The translations under genes and the position numbers were made by a program. A model generated the notes under the pieces. That model was not told the DNA's origin. It saw only the letters and a list, made by a program, of their open reading frames with translations, and did no database searches. DNA of 50,561 nt, taken from positions 1-50,561 of the forward strand of contig NZ_JAENIO010000030.1 in the NCBI RefSeq assembly GCF_016595415.1. Direction: 5' to 3'. The DNA comes from Roseibacillus ishigakijimensis (GTDB lineage Bacteria > Verrucomicrobiota > Verrucomicrobiia > Verrucomicrobiales > Akkermansiaceae). Positions 37,101 to 43,382 of the stretch are shown one piece after another. Numbering within the stretch: the first letter of the stretch is position 1; every line of letters starts with the position of its first letter.

Positions 37101-39911
37101 AGTCAAGATTTGATGCTCACGCGCACCGCCTTCGAAGCGAGCCTGGTGCTCGAAAACGAAAGAGAGGATAGCACGGTCTCCAATATTTCCTTCGAGATGA
37201 TCATTCGCGATGAAAGCGGACAGCCGGCCGATGATCTTTTCAATATTCAGGATCCGGAATTGACCGGCCTGTCCGCAGTGGATGGCACTGGTGAGATTGC
37301 GGTGGCCAGCACGGGACGGGCCCGCTGGACCTTGATTCCGCGGGATACTGCGGCGTTGGAAGAAGAGCGCATCTACACGGTGGGTGGAGTGGTGACCTAT
37401 GTGCAAAATGGCACCGAGTTCACCATCCCGCTTGAGAATGTGCCCATCACCGTGCGTCCGGATGCGTCCCTTTCCTTGAAATATTTCCATCAGCGCGATG
37501 TCTTCAGTGACGATCCGCACACCGATGCCATCGAGCCCGCCATCCCTTACAAGCTGGCCGTCCTGGTGGAAAACAGCGGCTATGGCACCGCGCGGGACCT
37601 GAAGATCATTTCCGGCCAACCGGAAATTGTGGAGAATGAGAAAGGGCTCTTCATCGACTTCAAGGTCATCGCCACTCAAGTTGACGGCCAATCGGTGACT
37701 CCTTCCCTGACGGCCAATTTTGGTGACTTGGGGCCCCAGGAGAGCTCGGTGGCCACTTGGTTCCTGACCTCCACACTGCAAGGTCTCTTCATTGACTACG
37801 AAGCCACCTTCGAGCACGTGACGGGTCTCGGCGACGAGCGCATCTCTTTGCTGCAAAATGTGGAAATTCACGAGATGATTCGCTTGATTGAGGCCAAGGA
37901 CGGTTCTCCGGCCTTCCTCGTCAACGACGTCGTGGATGTGAACGATTACCCGGATACCATCCATTTCGAGAATGGCGACATTGAGCTCGTCACCGTTCAG
38001 GAGAGTGGCACCGTGACGGGGAGCCTGGGAGGGGGGAACCTGACGGTGACCCTCGACACCGGAGCCTTCACCGGATGGTCTTACCTGCGCATTCCCGACC
38101 CAGGGGATGGGGCCTATCGCTTGGTGGGGGTGACTCGCCAGGATAACGCTGTTTTGCCCTTGGATTTCAATGCCTGGACCAGCGACCGAACTTTCATTGG
38201 CCGGGGCCGTCGTCCCGTTTACGAGAACATTTTGCATCTGGTGGACTGCGATAGCCCGGGGCAATACACCTTGCGCTATGAGGTCGATCCGGAGGCCGAT
38301 TCGCTGCCTCCCAGCAGCGCTGTCACCGCCTTGCCAGCGACGAGTTCCGCCAATATCCCCGTGGTCTGGAGTGGCACCGACAACGTGGGAATCGCTCTCT
38401 ACGACATCTATGTCTCGACCAACGGAGGTCCTTGGACCCGCTGGAAGAGCAAGACGACCGCGACCGGAGCCGTTTATCCCGGCACCGTAGGGGAGACTTA
38501 TTCCTTCTACTCCATTGCGCTGGATGCGGCGGGGAATCAGGAAAGCAAAAGTCCCGTGGGGGAGGCGACTACGGAGGTGGTTGATGACAATCAGCCGCCC
38601 GTTCTCACCGCCATCGCGGATCAGACCATTCAAGAAGGAGAAACCTTCTCACTGCAAGCGAGAGCGACCGATCCTGATGGTAGTGCGAGCGATATCCGCT
38701 ACTCGGTGGGCTCCTCGGCCACGGGGGTGACCATTGATCCTGTCACGGGCCAAATGCGCTGGGTGACGGGCGAGAACTCGGGTGGCACCGTGGTGACCGT
38801 CGTGGTGGTGGCGAGGGATGCCAATGAACCTGCCGGGGTGGCCAATGAGGAGTTCACCATCACCGTGCAGGAGGTCAATAGTGCCCCGATTCTCAGCCAG
38901 GTCCCTCCCCAGACCATCGCGGCGGGGGGGCTCATGCTTGTGGGCTTCACTGCCAGCGATGGCGATTTGCCGACCCAGGCTCTGAGCTTCTCGCTGCTCG
39001 ATTCCCCTGCTGGAGCCGGCATCGATGCCGCAACTGGAGTGCTCTCCTGGAGTCCCGCCAATGGCGATGCCGGTCGGAGCCATGTCTTCACCGTGGCGGT
39101 GACTGATAGTGGCATCCCGGCCCGGACCGCGCAGACGAGCTTCTCGGTGACTGTGCCCGAGCTGGAGAGTGATTTGCCACCGGTCTTTACCACCTTGCCG
39201 GTTCTCCTTTGGCTGGAAGGCCGTAGTTACACCTTCGAGGTGATGGCGAGTGATCCCGATGGCGACGCGGTCGCGCTGAGTGCCAACCTTACCGGGGCTC
39301 CGGGGGCGAGCTTCTCCGACTTGGGCGCCGGGACCGGGCGGGTGAGCTGGGACACCACGGGAGTGGCCGCCCAGAGCTATCTCATCCCCTTGACGGCCAC
39401 CGCGAACGGGCTCTCGACCAATGGGCAACTGCAGATTCGAGTGGAGGAGGAAGACCTCTACTGGTCTTGGGCGAGCGAGATGTTCGGGGAGGTCCTGCCT
39501 GCGGGAATCACGGAGGCCGACCTCGCACTGGAGGCTAATCCTGATGGCGATGGACGGGCGAATGTGCATGAGATGGCGCTTCTCACCCATCCGCTCAAGG
39601 ATGACGAGCCTCCCATTGCTATCCAACTCCTGAACCAAGAAGGCTTCCGGGTCGTTCAGGTCAGCCTGCATCGCCGCAAGGGATCCGAGGATTATGTCCG
39701 TCTCGCTCCCCAGCGCAGCGATGATTTGCAGGGTCCTTGGCAGGCCATTCCCTCCTATGACTACGGAGCTGATCTTGATCGGAATGGCGATGATGACTCT
39801 CGCCCCGAGACCGAGTCGGTGGATTTCTCCATCTTCCAATTCGGGGCTGAAGAAGACTGGGATCCGCGCGAATTCTTCCGCATCCAGTCGACTGTGATTC
39901 CTGCCAACTAG
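25113..39911 (+). CDS. Giant secreted multidomain protein (LamG/chitobiase-C modules, PA14, Calx-beta, CARDB, cadherin-like)
   Basis: A single uninterrupted frame of 4,932 codons. Signal peptide: MHACLLASLGGLVLGGMSVF, cleaved near AQS. Approximate residue order: four modules (26-1935) of LamG-like fold with an inserted beta domain and a chitobiase C-terminal-type domain (IRYTLDGSEP); a shorter fifth (1936-2250); PA14 (GLLGTYYNNDDFTGSSLV, 2256-2406); a sixth chitobiase-C copy (2414-2490); Ig-like domains; three Calx-beta-like domains (2691-2990); CARDB (2994-3115); Ig/NEW3-like domains to 3410; a carboxypeptidase-regulatory-like region; a Gly/Cys-rich stretch (3653-3803); an unrecognised block (3816-4393); fibronectin-like (4397-4490) and cadherin/Ig-like domains to 4780. 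No catalytic domain, LPXTG or PEP-CTERM is seen. It is probably an extracellular glycan-binding or adhesive fibre (inference). The ATG at 25113 was chosen for the signal peptide; 25119 is possible. Confidence 0.9.
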   Translation: MKMHACLLASLGGLVLGGMSVFAQSPPVADPEVWLRADLGVVVDGSGGVERWEDQSGNGHHFEQASEDKRPSVATRGLVLAGGQLGRVPRNLNGSSNYGGTLATDFVVEEAIEVTELGIFDQDGDGLSEDITVAIWQRLDNGTPGDPSDDAEGAILLQVIFTPADSGLLVGRERWKPLASPLTLAPGNYTIGGWGYGGQRYQYLSNDSGWPRQAVRRVGSRNSASNAPGSWGTSFSTLDDRYLSAANFRFQLAGETPVERPALRFDGSNDGLQAVETLALGRPGSVFAVYERDWNDSGFVLQNSAGNHWYLDHDTAYALGSVSQRNRDWRQPWRVEVASLASETRAFVQGEDWTDNPAPNNAVPGRLALGGGAGRSNSPLAVRIAEVLVYERELTASERWEVNAYLAERYEPTPVAVANPEISPAVAVGSGPVEVTLSCPTPGAEIRYTLDGSEPTAADSLYSAPFTVARGSEVRARAFLADHPASGSAARYYEDSAASEVPVANAVMWLRAGLGVERDEKGLIRRWQDLSGHGNDLTQEISALRPTWRERGMEVGQGQAIVPSSQSTAGGHNFNGTLGMDFVVDEEISVTEMLAFDHLEDGFASSVTVAIWSRNDGGTTLTPQDDTAGSSLIEMEFTPADPGILGEGGFRTKVLPAPVTLPPGDYTLLAWGFSGSNRYHNSSNGSWSRGQGVEFVNRSRNGSGAGAWPTTIDSHPVKYEASGNFRFVRSGASPTSYPTVTFDGSNDGLIAVEGSTLPAESTVFTVYNRRGTDAGYVLQSATSNDWWFLRDDGAYLDGWINNRAIPRGQITVASLRMTAGGSDFFINSDLWNEFSTRTGAPGRLTLGGGEGHSIDPLWVDVAEVVAFERALSEDERLQVENWLRTRYTGSDPVVPAVVFSPRGNYGTGAVTVGLEAPLTGTEIRFTTDGSEPDAGSNLYAGPLTVARGTLLRARAYLGGVAGPLGEEFYGEESALELPVAGARMWLRSDRGLTLDANEGVVEWQDLTGNGNHVRQGIAELRPHWHPQGLRGEEGLIQGTGAPGNRNYGGSLGEDFTVSEAVEVTHLGAFDHLGDGFSGTITVELWSRDDQGTASRSDDSGTTLLASETFTAAAPGELVKTQQRLKALASPVTLPPGHYTVFAWGYTGGDLYYEGGGATTLSDDRLAFTGAIYHGTGGMFPSIVDGGGALDYHGAANFRILPEGESSAVPALVFDGVNDVLQGGEEMDFGRPSTVLVVFELDREDSGDVLQNTSGFNWSIDRGGYYVNGWVRDENFALQQPTLAAMVNGPDFTTAWRNGQEVTTNRSLASANPGRLLLGGGENGVSTNPLAVRISELLVYDRVLDETEMNEISNYLAARNGLYQPKAEIPEIGPLAGYGTGSVEVDLSSVTPGVEIRYTLDGSEPTASSALYAGPFSVPRGTLVRARAFGPGLAASPIAESFFGDLAAHPLPVTDPALWLRADVGVELDEAGRVERWRDLSGFGRDASQVSSERAPVRERSQFGGQGQSRILAPYSAATAPHTYNGFLAADFQVDEPVEVTHLGAMDSDGDGIAGSITVRLFRMDDGGTSGNSSGDRADDTLGEELAAMTFTNAEPGVLEEGVRLRPLAAPVLLEPGTYTLYATGYVGADRYLSQDLNNQPQHFGITYLNRSRYSVLEEDLFPGIPVNDDRYLMMANAKFRPAGFDQTAPATDVVVFDGINDGLLGPDDFLVERPSTIFLVFEQREGRSGRLLQSGSGANWLLGTYSSNRHGYYANGWVYLDSFFLGQPALAIAEQGESVSRYFLNGYQLAETPNILGNLGRVALGGGEGTYSGETGNTALAEVLIYDRVLTPGERQEVSRYLSHKHGLAAQSLPEPTMSPLGGLYASSQSVTLTPAVAGAEVRYTLDGSEPDESSALYTGSLTVSADTVVKARSYLAGYRPSPVSEGIFYIDSSAPEPPSRADMLLWLSAAKGIESDGAGVSRWRDLSGQGADALALEVSQSPQLEPAAIGSGPGVVFDGVDDHLSLAPGYEDFSRGVTAIFVFNPDENLTRWGRLLELGQGQNNDNLIFARNGTTTDFAYITRVGGAWDELVAPNAFRSETAQILTVVQAPDGQTRIFRNGNLEVEEAVNMPSNVLRHLNYLARSNWVSDQYYSGAIGEVILYQSALDDFERENFEAEIRANYGIASSATGIVGISPDSSPLYPSGVTVTLQSSTPGATIYYTLDGSVPDESATAYAAPFTLTGSARVRARAFAAGLNPSNLSEATYLVGDPPGGGDGLLGTYYNNDDFTGSSLVRLDPNVDFNWGSGSPDPAIDPDSFSVRWTGKILARFTEDYIFSTRDDGSRLRIDLNQNGTFEDESELLIDELDSSSLVERFAAPVSLVAGELYDIELEYVEETSTAFMSFRWQSFSEPFAPVPQSQLFSNAEFTQTVSTPVISPAGGTYTEAVEVTIATATENATLYYTADGTDPDETSAVYTGPFMVAADSEVRARAYKAGFNPSGVASEFYDIDAQPPLITSFDWNGSPLLGGEVFAATGELSVTATDNQGVASAEFFYRPVAGTSRVLLGRDTSVGNGLRSSWNVGNLSDGSYELIVRVYDTAGTYSEESLTISIALAPLPAPSITQPLDGLEVEVPTVSLRVESQPSANVRIRRDGVLIFSGYTNSSGVLTYHATLPTGLSSFVATAVNRAGSSADSNIVSVTRVREFPQLTLSFPDNTLVEGMPMRGTLSLPTAAPEEVTVSLRTTHAGEIQSLPLVTIPLGASSVEFDFVPIQDSRVEAPLNLQVTATALNHRDGVASLLLLDDDTPVLTLEVDETTVSEGAGTVTARVRRGSATGLAQLVYLSNSAPDQASVPTSVTIPAGATEIGFVVNVNDDLLADGNQMVDLQASVRVGNQVVSTSAVVSLEVRDNEGPSLTLISNASLLNEGSLNTFTLRRSGISTAQAVTATLTQMPEGEINSPATLTIPAGAEEATFTVTALESAASGTRNVILRAAATGYTDGLARFAVTDVLLPDLAVDRLTAPLTARTESTIAVDYRVRNLGLADLRETTFLERVYLSLDPSPSGDDVLVRQVEQSGDILAGGSYSRSVSLFVPREVGTYYLIATLDPVNAVAEVLETNNTTVRAIPLEVTAAYSAVVSAHETVIPANTPIEFTGSATKGDGSAAANAMVNIHIGRGDSERVISAFTNSVGQFATTWTPLPNEGGSYTIGATHPGTSVAPVQDAFDILTIGFDRPPPVRLDEGETVVVETILRNPNNVDLTGVSVAVIGDVPSGLTIAPMVPNTTLAAGAEMTVALSVSAASGFSGSGQFGLEVTTAEGVARGQRFSIQADLLVPALSFVPSSLNASVLRGGSKVVNLQVTNTGGLATGAVQVLLPEVSWISLTSPAVISNLAPGETTSVDILLAPGVDVPLNLYSGTLVLRPENGRDRSVSYRFRVVSDLTGDLAIEVVDELYYFTEAAPKLEGAKVTVRDAISSSQVASATTGVDGLALFEDLPEGWYRVEVNAPEHDRFSGNYYVSAEEVRTEQIFISKQLVKVSWTVEEVEIEDVYRIKIETTFETNVPAPVVVASPNRFDVEDLVALGQSKVVNVTLTNEGFIAAQESAFRFTDHPFYKFQPLVENIGTIPAKSSLVVPVTITRVGVFGEDGSVVTLDKAGKNKGLETAKGLPKSTSVPCNAAGAVDYSYPCGPHLVDKVVALVVSGVQGNCGGAGGGSGGYYGFVGWFGGGGGGGGGGGGGPGISSNSFSSPDPCTPLCIARATLDCLVGFTPLGCPYAIANCIASEGDPLTCAGAAFCWAGPVANSLFCVGGYINCYINSLNSSSAKSFPSGEKSAGAVLFSEEQRNFDPAVASAFDRLNTILDMQEVILGSADRVLLQREARYKGWFEAMGAASSNGSPGDRVITADEQADLANIVASEGLDAAETDAIIARWNRTMNYWEEGVLEVEDVPSGQSVDFIPLSDWQAASALVIDAYAVSQTKGYLDPFEEFVDAFGDLREALEGGQGGTCATVKIELSQDLMLTRTAFEASLVLENEREDSTVSNISFEMIIRDESGQPADDLFNIQDPELTGLSAVDGTGEIAVASTGRARWTLIPRDTAALEEERIYTVGGVVTYVQNGTEFTIPLENVPITVRPDASLSLKYFHQRDVFSDDPHTDAIEPAIPYKLAVLVENSGYGTARDLKIISGQPEIVENEKGLFIDFKVIATQVDGQSVTPSLTANFGDLGPQESSVATWFLTSTLQGLFIDYEATFEHVTGLGDERISLLQNVEIHEMIRLIEAKDGSPAFLVNDVVDVNDYPDTIHFENGDIELVTVQESGTVTGSLGGGNLTVTLDTGAFTGWSYLRIPDPGDGAYRLVGVTRQDNAVLPLDFNAWTSDRTFIGRGRRPVYENILHLVDCDSPGQYTLRYEVDPEADSLPPSSAVTALPATSSANIPVVWSGTDNVGIALYDIYVSTNGGPWTRWKSKTTATGAVYPGTVGETYSFYSIALDAAGNQESKSPVGEATTEVVDDNQPPVLTAIADQTIQEGETFSLQARATDPDGSASDIRYSVGSSATGVTIDPVTGQMRWVTGENSGGTVVTVVVVARDANEPAGVANEEFTITVQEVNSAPILSQVPPQTIAAGGLMLVGFTASDGDLPTQALSFSLLDSPAGAGIDAATGVLSWSPANGDAGRSHVFTVAVTDSGIPARTAQTSFSVTVPELESDLPPVFTTLPVLLWLEGRSYTFEVMASDPDGDAVALSANLTGAPGASFSDLGAGTGRVSWDTTGVAAQSYLIPLTATANGLSTNGQLQIRVEEEDLYWSWASEMFGEVLPAGITEADLALEANPDGDGRANVHEMALLTHPLKDDEPPIAIQLLNQEGFRVVQVSLHRRKGSEDYVRLAPQRSDDLQGPWQAIPSYDYGADLDRNGDDDSRPETESVDFSIFQFGAEEDWDPREFFRIQSTVIPAN
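25189..30918 (+). repeat. Four tandem ~1.42-kb modules in the giant gene
   Basis: Four successive units start near 25189, 26610, 28038 and 29455, with lengths of about 1421, 1428, 1417 and 1464 bases. Each opens with a VWLRADLGV-like LamG strand (VWLRADLGVVVD, MWLRAGLGVERD, MWLRSDRGLTLD, LWLRADVGVELD). Each then has a W-(E/Q/R)-D-x-(S/T)-G-x-G motif and an inserted domain ending in a PGxYT strand, and closes with IRYTLDGSEP or a close variant. Sequences have diverged, so the duplications are not recent. A fifth unit (about 30919-31860) lacks the inserted domain. Confidence 0.85.
36231..36269 (+). repeat. Thirteen consecutive glycine codons
   Basis: Codons GGC, GGG, GGA and GGT in mixed order encode 13 glycines followed by Pro, in the Gly/Cys-rich centre of the giant protein. 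Mixed codon use argues that protein-level flexibility is selected and that this is not a simple slippage tract. The frame stays open through it. Confidence 0.9.
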
Positions 39912-39933
39912 AATTCCGCAACTTTGATTCGTT

Positions 39934-40668
39934 ATGAAAACACCCCTCCTCTTGCTCACCGTTCTGTTGTTACTACCCGTTCTTTCGGCTCAGGAATCGC
40001 CGAGGTGGCTTGTGCCCGAACGCCAGGCCGGGGGGATTGCCCTTCTCGGTTCGGCCGGGGAACCGGTCACCACGGCGGTGCTGGATGTCGGGCAAGGGCA
40101 GTATCTCAGTGGGGATTTCCTCGCCACTTCTCTGGTTGCTTCCCGTTGGCAGGGAGCAGATGCCCTTCCTGTGGGCGGGGGGGTGGTCGGGATGGGGCTC
40201 CGTGTCGCGCCCAGTGCCGGGGTCGCTGCCTGGACCTTGACCATGGATGTCTCGCGTCCTGGCGAGTGGTTTCTGGTCGTGGGCGGGCTCTTTCGCGATG
40301 ATTCTTTCGCCCACGGCCCGATTGAGATTCTCGCTTCTTCCGCTGCCGGGACCGTGCCCCTCACCTTTTTGGGGAGTGGCACTTGGAATGACGGCGTTTC
40401 GCACTTGACCGGGGCCTTGGATTGGGATGCGGGCACGGGGAGTCTCTCTCCGGCAGTCGGCAATCAGGGTGATTCCGGTCTCGCCTTCTTCTCTCTTTCT
40501 AATGAGACGGGGGAGGTGGAATCCCTCGCTCTTTCGATTGCCCAAGGGTTTCCGCAGGGCGCGGGAGATGAGATTTTCGTCGCCGTCGGCTTCGAGCCCA
40601 TTCCCGAGCCTTCCGTGATTGCTCTCATCGCACTTGGCCTCGGCAGCTTGTGGCGGCGGGTGCGGTGA
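39934..40668 (+). CDS. PEP-CTERM sorting domain protein
   Basis: A 244-residue exported protein. It has a signal peptide (MKTPLLLLTVLLLLPVLSAQ), a beta-rich body without a recognised domain, and a C-terminal tripartite sorting signal: PEP motif, hydrophobic helix and basic tail (PEPSVIALIALGLGSLWRRV). Such signals are processed by exosortase and place proteins on the surface or in extracellular polysaccharide matrix. No exosortase gene is in the window, so it must lie elsewhere. The ATG is 22 bases after the giant gene's stop on the same strand, with no terminator between, so cotranscription is likely. It may help anchor or assemble the giant protein, but this is inference. Confidence 0.88.
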   Translation: MKTPLLLLTVLLLLPVLSAQESPRWLVPERQAGGIALLGSAGEPVTTAVLDVGQGQYLSGDFLATSLVASRWQGADALPVGGGVVGMGLRVAPSAGVAAWTLTMDVSRPGEWFLVVGGLFRDDSFAHGPIEILASSAAGTVPLTFLGSGTWNDGVSHLTGALDWDAGTGSLSPAVGNQGDSGLAFFSLSNETGEVESLALSIAQGFPQGAGDEIFVAVGFEPIPEPSVIALIALGLGSLWRRVR

Positions 40669-40738
40669 GTAAAATTTCGCTGCTGCCTGACGGAGGTTTC
40701 TTTCGCCCTTTCGGCGCATTGCGCTAGACTGGGCCGTC

Positions 40739-41347
40739 ATGGCGAGAGTGGATTATCCGGCGGTGGTCGGGGATTTGATTGGGGAATTGAAGCGTCTCCC
40801 GGGCGTTGGTCCGCGGAGCGCGGAACGCATTGCGATCTGGCTCTTGCAAAATGAGAGGGCCAAACCGCTGGAGCTGGCCGCCGCTCTCCATTCGGCAAAG
40901 ACCGAGGTGCGCAATTGCCCGGTCTGCGGCTTTTTCGCGACGCTGGAAGGGTGTCCCGTCTGTGACGACACTCGTCGGGAGGATAGTCACATCTGCGTGG
41001 TGGAGCAGCCCGCCGAGGTGCTGCCCATCGAGCGCTCGGGGGCTTTCAAGGGGCGTTATCACTGTCTGGGTGGCAAACTTTCTCCGCTCGACAACGTCAC
41101 CCCTGAGGACCTGCGCATTGGCCCCCTCGTGCGCCGGGTGAGCGAGAGCGCGGAACCGGTGGAAGTCGTGCTCGCCGTCGGTGCTGATGTCGAGGGAGAG
41201 GCCACTGCCAGCTATCTCGCGGACGTGCTGCGGGGAAAGAATTGTCAGGTCACGCGTCTGGCCCAGGGCCTGCCAGCTGGAGGCGGCCTGGAATTTGCCG
41301 ATGATCTGACCCTCACCCGCGCTTTCGAGGGGCGAAAGCATTTTTAG
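40739..41347 (+). CDS. recR: Recombination mediator protein RecR
   Basis: A 202-residue DNA-repair protein that works with RecF/RecO in loading RecA at gaps. The N-terminal helix-hairpin-helix is visible (RLPGVGPRSAERIAIWLLQN), followed by a C4 zinc finger (CPVCGFFATLEGCPVC) and a Toprim domain beginning ICVVEQPAEVLPIE. A C-terminal DADVEGEAT-like segment reads VGADVEGEATASYLADVL. Length (about 200) and order are canonical. The ATG at 40739 fits the family N-terminus; no Shine-Dalgarno motif is present. It converges on rpoD across a strong terminator. Confidence 0.97.
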   Translation: MARVDYPAVVGDLIGELKRLPGVGPRSAERIAIWLLQNERAKPLELAAALHSAKTEVRNCPVCGFFATLEGCPVCDDTRREDSHICVVEQPAEVLPIERSGAFKGRYHCLGGKLSPLDNVTPEDLRIGPLVRRVSESAEPVEVVLAVGADVEGEATASYLADVLRGKNCQVTRLAQGLPAGGGLEFADDLTLTRAFEGRKHF

Positions 41348-41356
41348 CACGGCTCC

Positions 41357-41390
41357 AAAAAAAACCCGGAGGACACGAGGGTCGTCCGGG
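41357..41390 (-). terminator. Intrinsic terminator of rpoD
   Basis: A 10-base stem with one mismatch (CCCGGAGGAC at 41365-41374, GTCGTCCGGG at 41381-41390) is followed on the minus strand by eight T residues (41364-41357). It begins 23 bases past the rpoD stop. The A8 tract precedes it on the plus strand, so it is directional for rpoD and would be weak for recR. Confidence 0.88.
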
Positions 41391-41412
41391 CGATTTGGGA
41401 AAAGCTTTTTTC

Positions 41413-43263
41413 CTAGTCGGTGGGGAGCTCGATGAAGCCCTCCAGCTTGCGGATGCGGGTGGGGTGGCGCATTTTCCGCAGGGCCTTCGCTTCGATTTGG
41501 CGAATCCGTTCGCGGGTGACTTGGAACTGGCGGCCCACCTCTTCCAGAGTGCGGCTGTAGCCATCCTTGAGTCCGAAGCGCTGCTCGAGGACCTCGCGCT
41601 CGCGTTCGGTGAGGGAGTCGAGCACTTCGATGATCTTGTCCTTCAGCATGGCAAAGCCCGCTTCCTCCATGGGGTTGTCGGCGGCCTTGTCCTCAATGAA
41701 GTCGCCAAAGCTGGTGTCGTCGCTATCCCCGACGGGCGCTTGCAGGGAAATGGGCTGCTGGGCCATCTTGAGAACGGCGCGCACGCGCTCGACGGGAAGG
41801 TGAATCTCCTCTGCGATCTCGTCCGGAGAGGGCTCGCGGCCATACTCCTGCACCAGCTGCTTCTGCACGCGCATCAGCTTGTTGATGGTCTCGATCATGT
41901 GCACCGGAATGCGGATGGTGCGGGCCTGGTCCGCGATGGAGCGGGTGATGGCCTGGCGAATCCACCAAGTGGCGTAAGTCGAGAACTTGTAACCCCGGCG
42001 GTATTCGAATTTCTCCACCGCCTTCATCAGGCCCATGTTGCCTTCCTGAATGAGGTCGAGGAAGGAGAGGCCGCGGTTGGTGTATTTCTTGGCGATGGAA
42101 ATGACGAGACGGAGGTTGGCTTCCACCATCTCGGTCTTGGCTTTGTGAGCTTCCCGCATCCAGTGGCGCAGGTCGCTCTTGGTCTCTTCAAAGGACTCAG
42201 TCGTGCACCAGGTTTCTTGCTGGATTTCGCGCAGCTTGGTCTCGAATTCCTCGGCATCCTTGCCACCGGCTTCCACTTTGCGGGTGTAGCGCCAGAACTT
42301 GGTTTCGTAGTCATCAATGCGGTCGCAAAAGTCCTCCACCACTTTCTGTTTGAAGTAAAAGCGGCCGTATTGACGGGCCAGGCTGGTGAGGTTCTTGGCA
42401 AATTCCTCTTCCAGTTTCTTTTTGCCCCGGGGATTTTTGGCGGAAAGCTTGCGCCAGATGGAGGAAGTCTCCTCATGCAGGGTTTGCACCGAGAGGCAGA
42501 GCTTGGGCAAGATTTTCATGTAGCGCTCCCGGCTCTCGATTTTCTTGTCGAGAATCACGCGGTCGAAGCGCTCCTTGCCGCGCTCCAGCTTCTGCGCCAG
42601 TTCGAGATAGCATTGCGCCACGTAGCCAAAGCGGTGGAGATACTTCTGCACGTTGATCTCCGCGTCCTCGATGCGTTTGGAGATCTCGACCTCCTGCTCG
42701 CGAGTGAGGAGGGGGACTTGTCCCATCTGCTTAAGATACATGCGGACGGGGTCGTCGAGAATGTCCAGTTTCTCCGCCTTGCCGTCGTCGCTGGTGGCTG
42801 AGTCGTCGCTTTTCTTGTCCTTGAAGCGGTCGACATCGGAGGCGTCGATGATGTCGAACTCCATGCTGCGCAGGCGCTCGTAAATACCCTCGATGTCGGC
42901 GGGCTCGACCATGTCCTTGGGCAGGAGGTCGTTGACGTCATCGTGGGTCAGATAGCCCTGTTCCTTGGCCAGCTTGATGAGCTCGCGGATGACTTCCTGG
43001 ATTTCCGGAGAGTCGAGGCGGCTTTTCGCCTTTTTGGGGGCAGAAGCGGCTTTCTCTTTGGGCGCTGCTTCTTTCTTGGCGGGAGCTGCTTTTTTAGCGG
43101 GCTTGGCCTCGGTCTTCTTGGCCGCGGCTTTCTTGGCCGGTGCTGCCTTTTTGGCTGCGGTTTTCTTGGCAGCAGGCTTTTTCGGAGCAGTTTTTTTGGA
43201 AGCTGTCTTCTTTTTAGCCGTAGAGGAGGTTGTCTTTGTTGCAGCTACCTTTTTTTTCGCCAT
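41413..43263 (-). CDS. rpoD: Primary RNA polymerase sigma factor RpoD with basic N-terminal tail
   Basis: The 616-residue housekeeping sigma factor. Region 1.2 is [20 protein letters not shown]; a long non-conserved insert follows. Region 2 has [20 protein letters not shown], then [20 protein letters not shown] and [20 protein letters not shown]. Region 3 begins [13 protein letters not shown]. Region 4.2 is [20 protein letters not shown]. Unusually, residues 1-83 are almost entirely Lys, Ala, Pro and Thr (repeats like [19 protein letters not shown]), resembling histone H1/HctB-type DNA-binding tails. This precedes a normal region 1.1-like segment ([20 protein letters not shown]). It follows dnaG by 119 bases on the same strand, the classic macromolecular synthesis arrangement. 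A TTGACG about 120 bases upstream could be a -35, but the -10 is poor. Confidence 0.97.
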   Translation of the reverse strand: MAKKKVAATKTTSSTAKKKTASKKTAPKKPAAKKTAAKKAAPAKKAAAKKTEAKPAKKAAPAKKEAAPKEKAASAPKKAKSRLDSPEIQEVIRELIKLAKEQGYLTHDDVNDLLPKDMVEPADIEGIYERLRSMEFDIIDASDVDRFKDKKSDDSATSDDGKAEKLDILDDPVRMYLKQMGQVPLLTREQEVEISKRIEDAEINVQKYLHRFGYVAQCYLELAQKLERGKERFDRVILDKKIESRERYMKILPKLCLSVQTLHEETSSIWRKLSAKNPRGKKKLEEEFAKNLTSLARQYGRFYFKQKVVEDFCDRIDDYETKFWRYTRKVEAGGKDAEEFETKLREIQQETWCTTESFEETKSDLRHWMREAHKAKTEMVEANLRLVISIAKKYTNRGLSFLDLIQEGNMGLMKAVEKFEYRRGYKFSTYATWWIRQAITRSIADQARTIRIPVHMIETINKLMRVQKQLVQEYGREPSPDEIAEEIHLPVERVRAVLKMAQQPISLQAPVGDSDDTSFGDFIEDKAADNPMEEAGFAMLKDKIIEVLDSLTEREREVLEQRFGLKDGYSRTLEEVGRQFQVTRERIRQIEAKALRKMRHPTRIRKLEGFIELPTD

Positions 43264-43382
43264 GATTTTGTTGGAAGATGAGAGCTAGGGGCGCCTTGCT
43301 TGCGAAAAGCGACAATTCACCCATAATAGCAAGCGGAGAAGCCCGCAAGGGCCGAGACTCATGGACAAGGTTTCCTGATTCG

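Noticed and set aside
36402-38633. A 743-codon minus-strand open frame inside the giant gene
   Set aside because: It overlaps the coherent plus-strand frame, has no recognisable motif and shows antisense-type composition.
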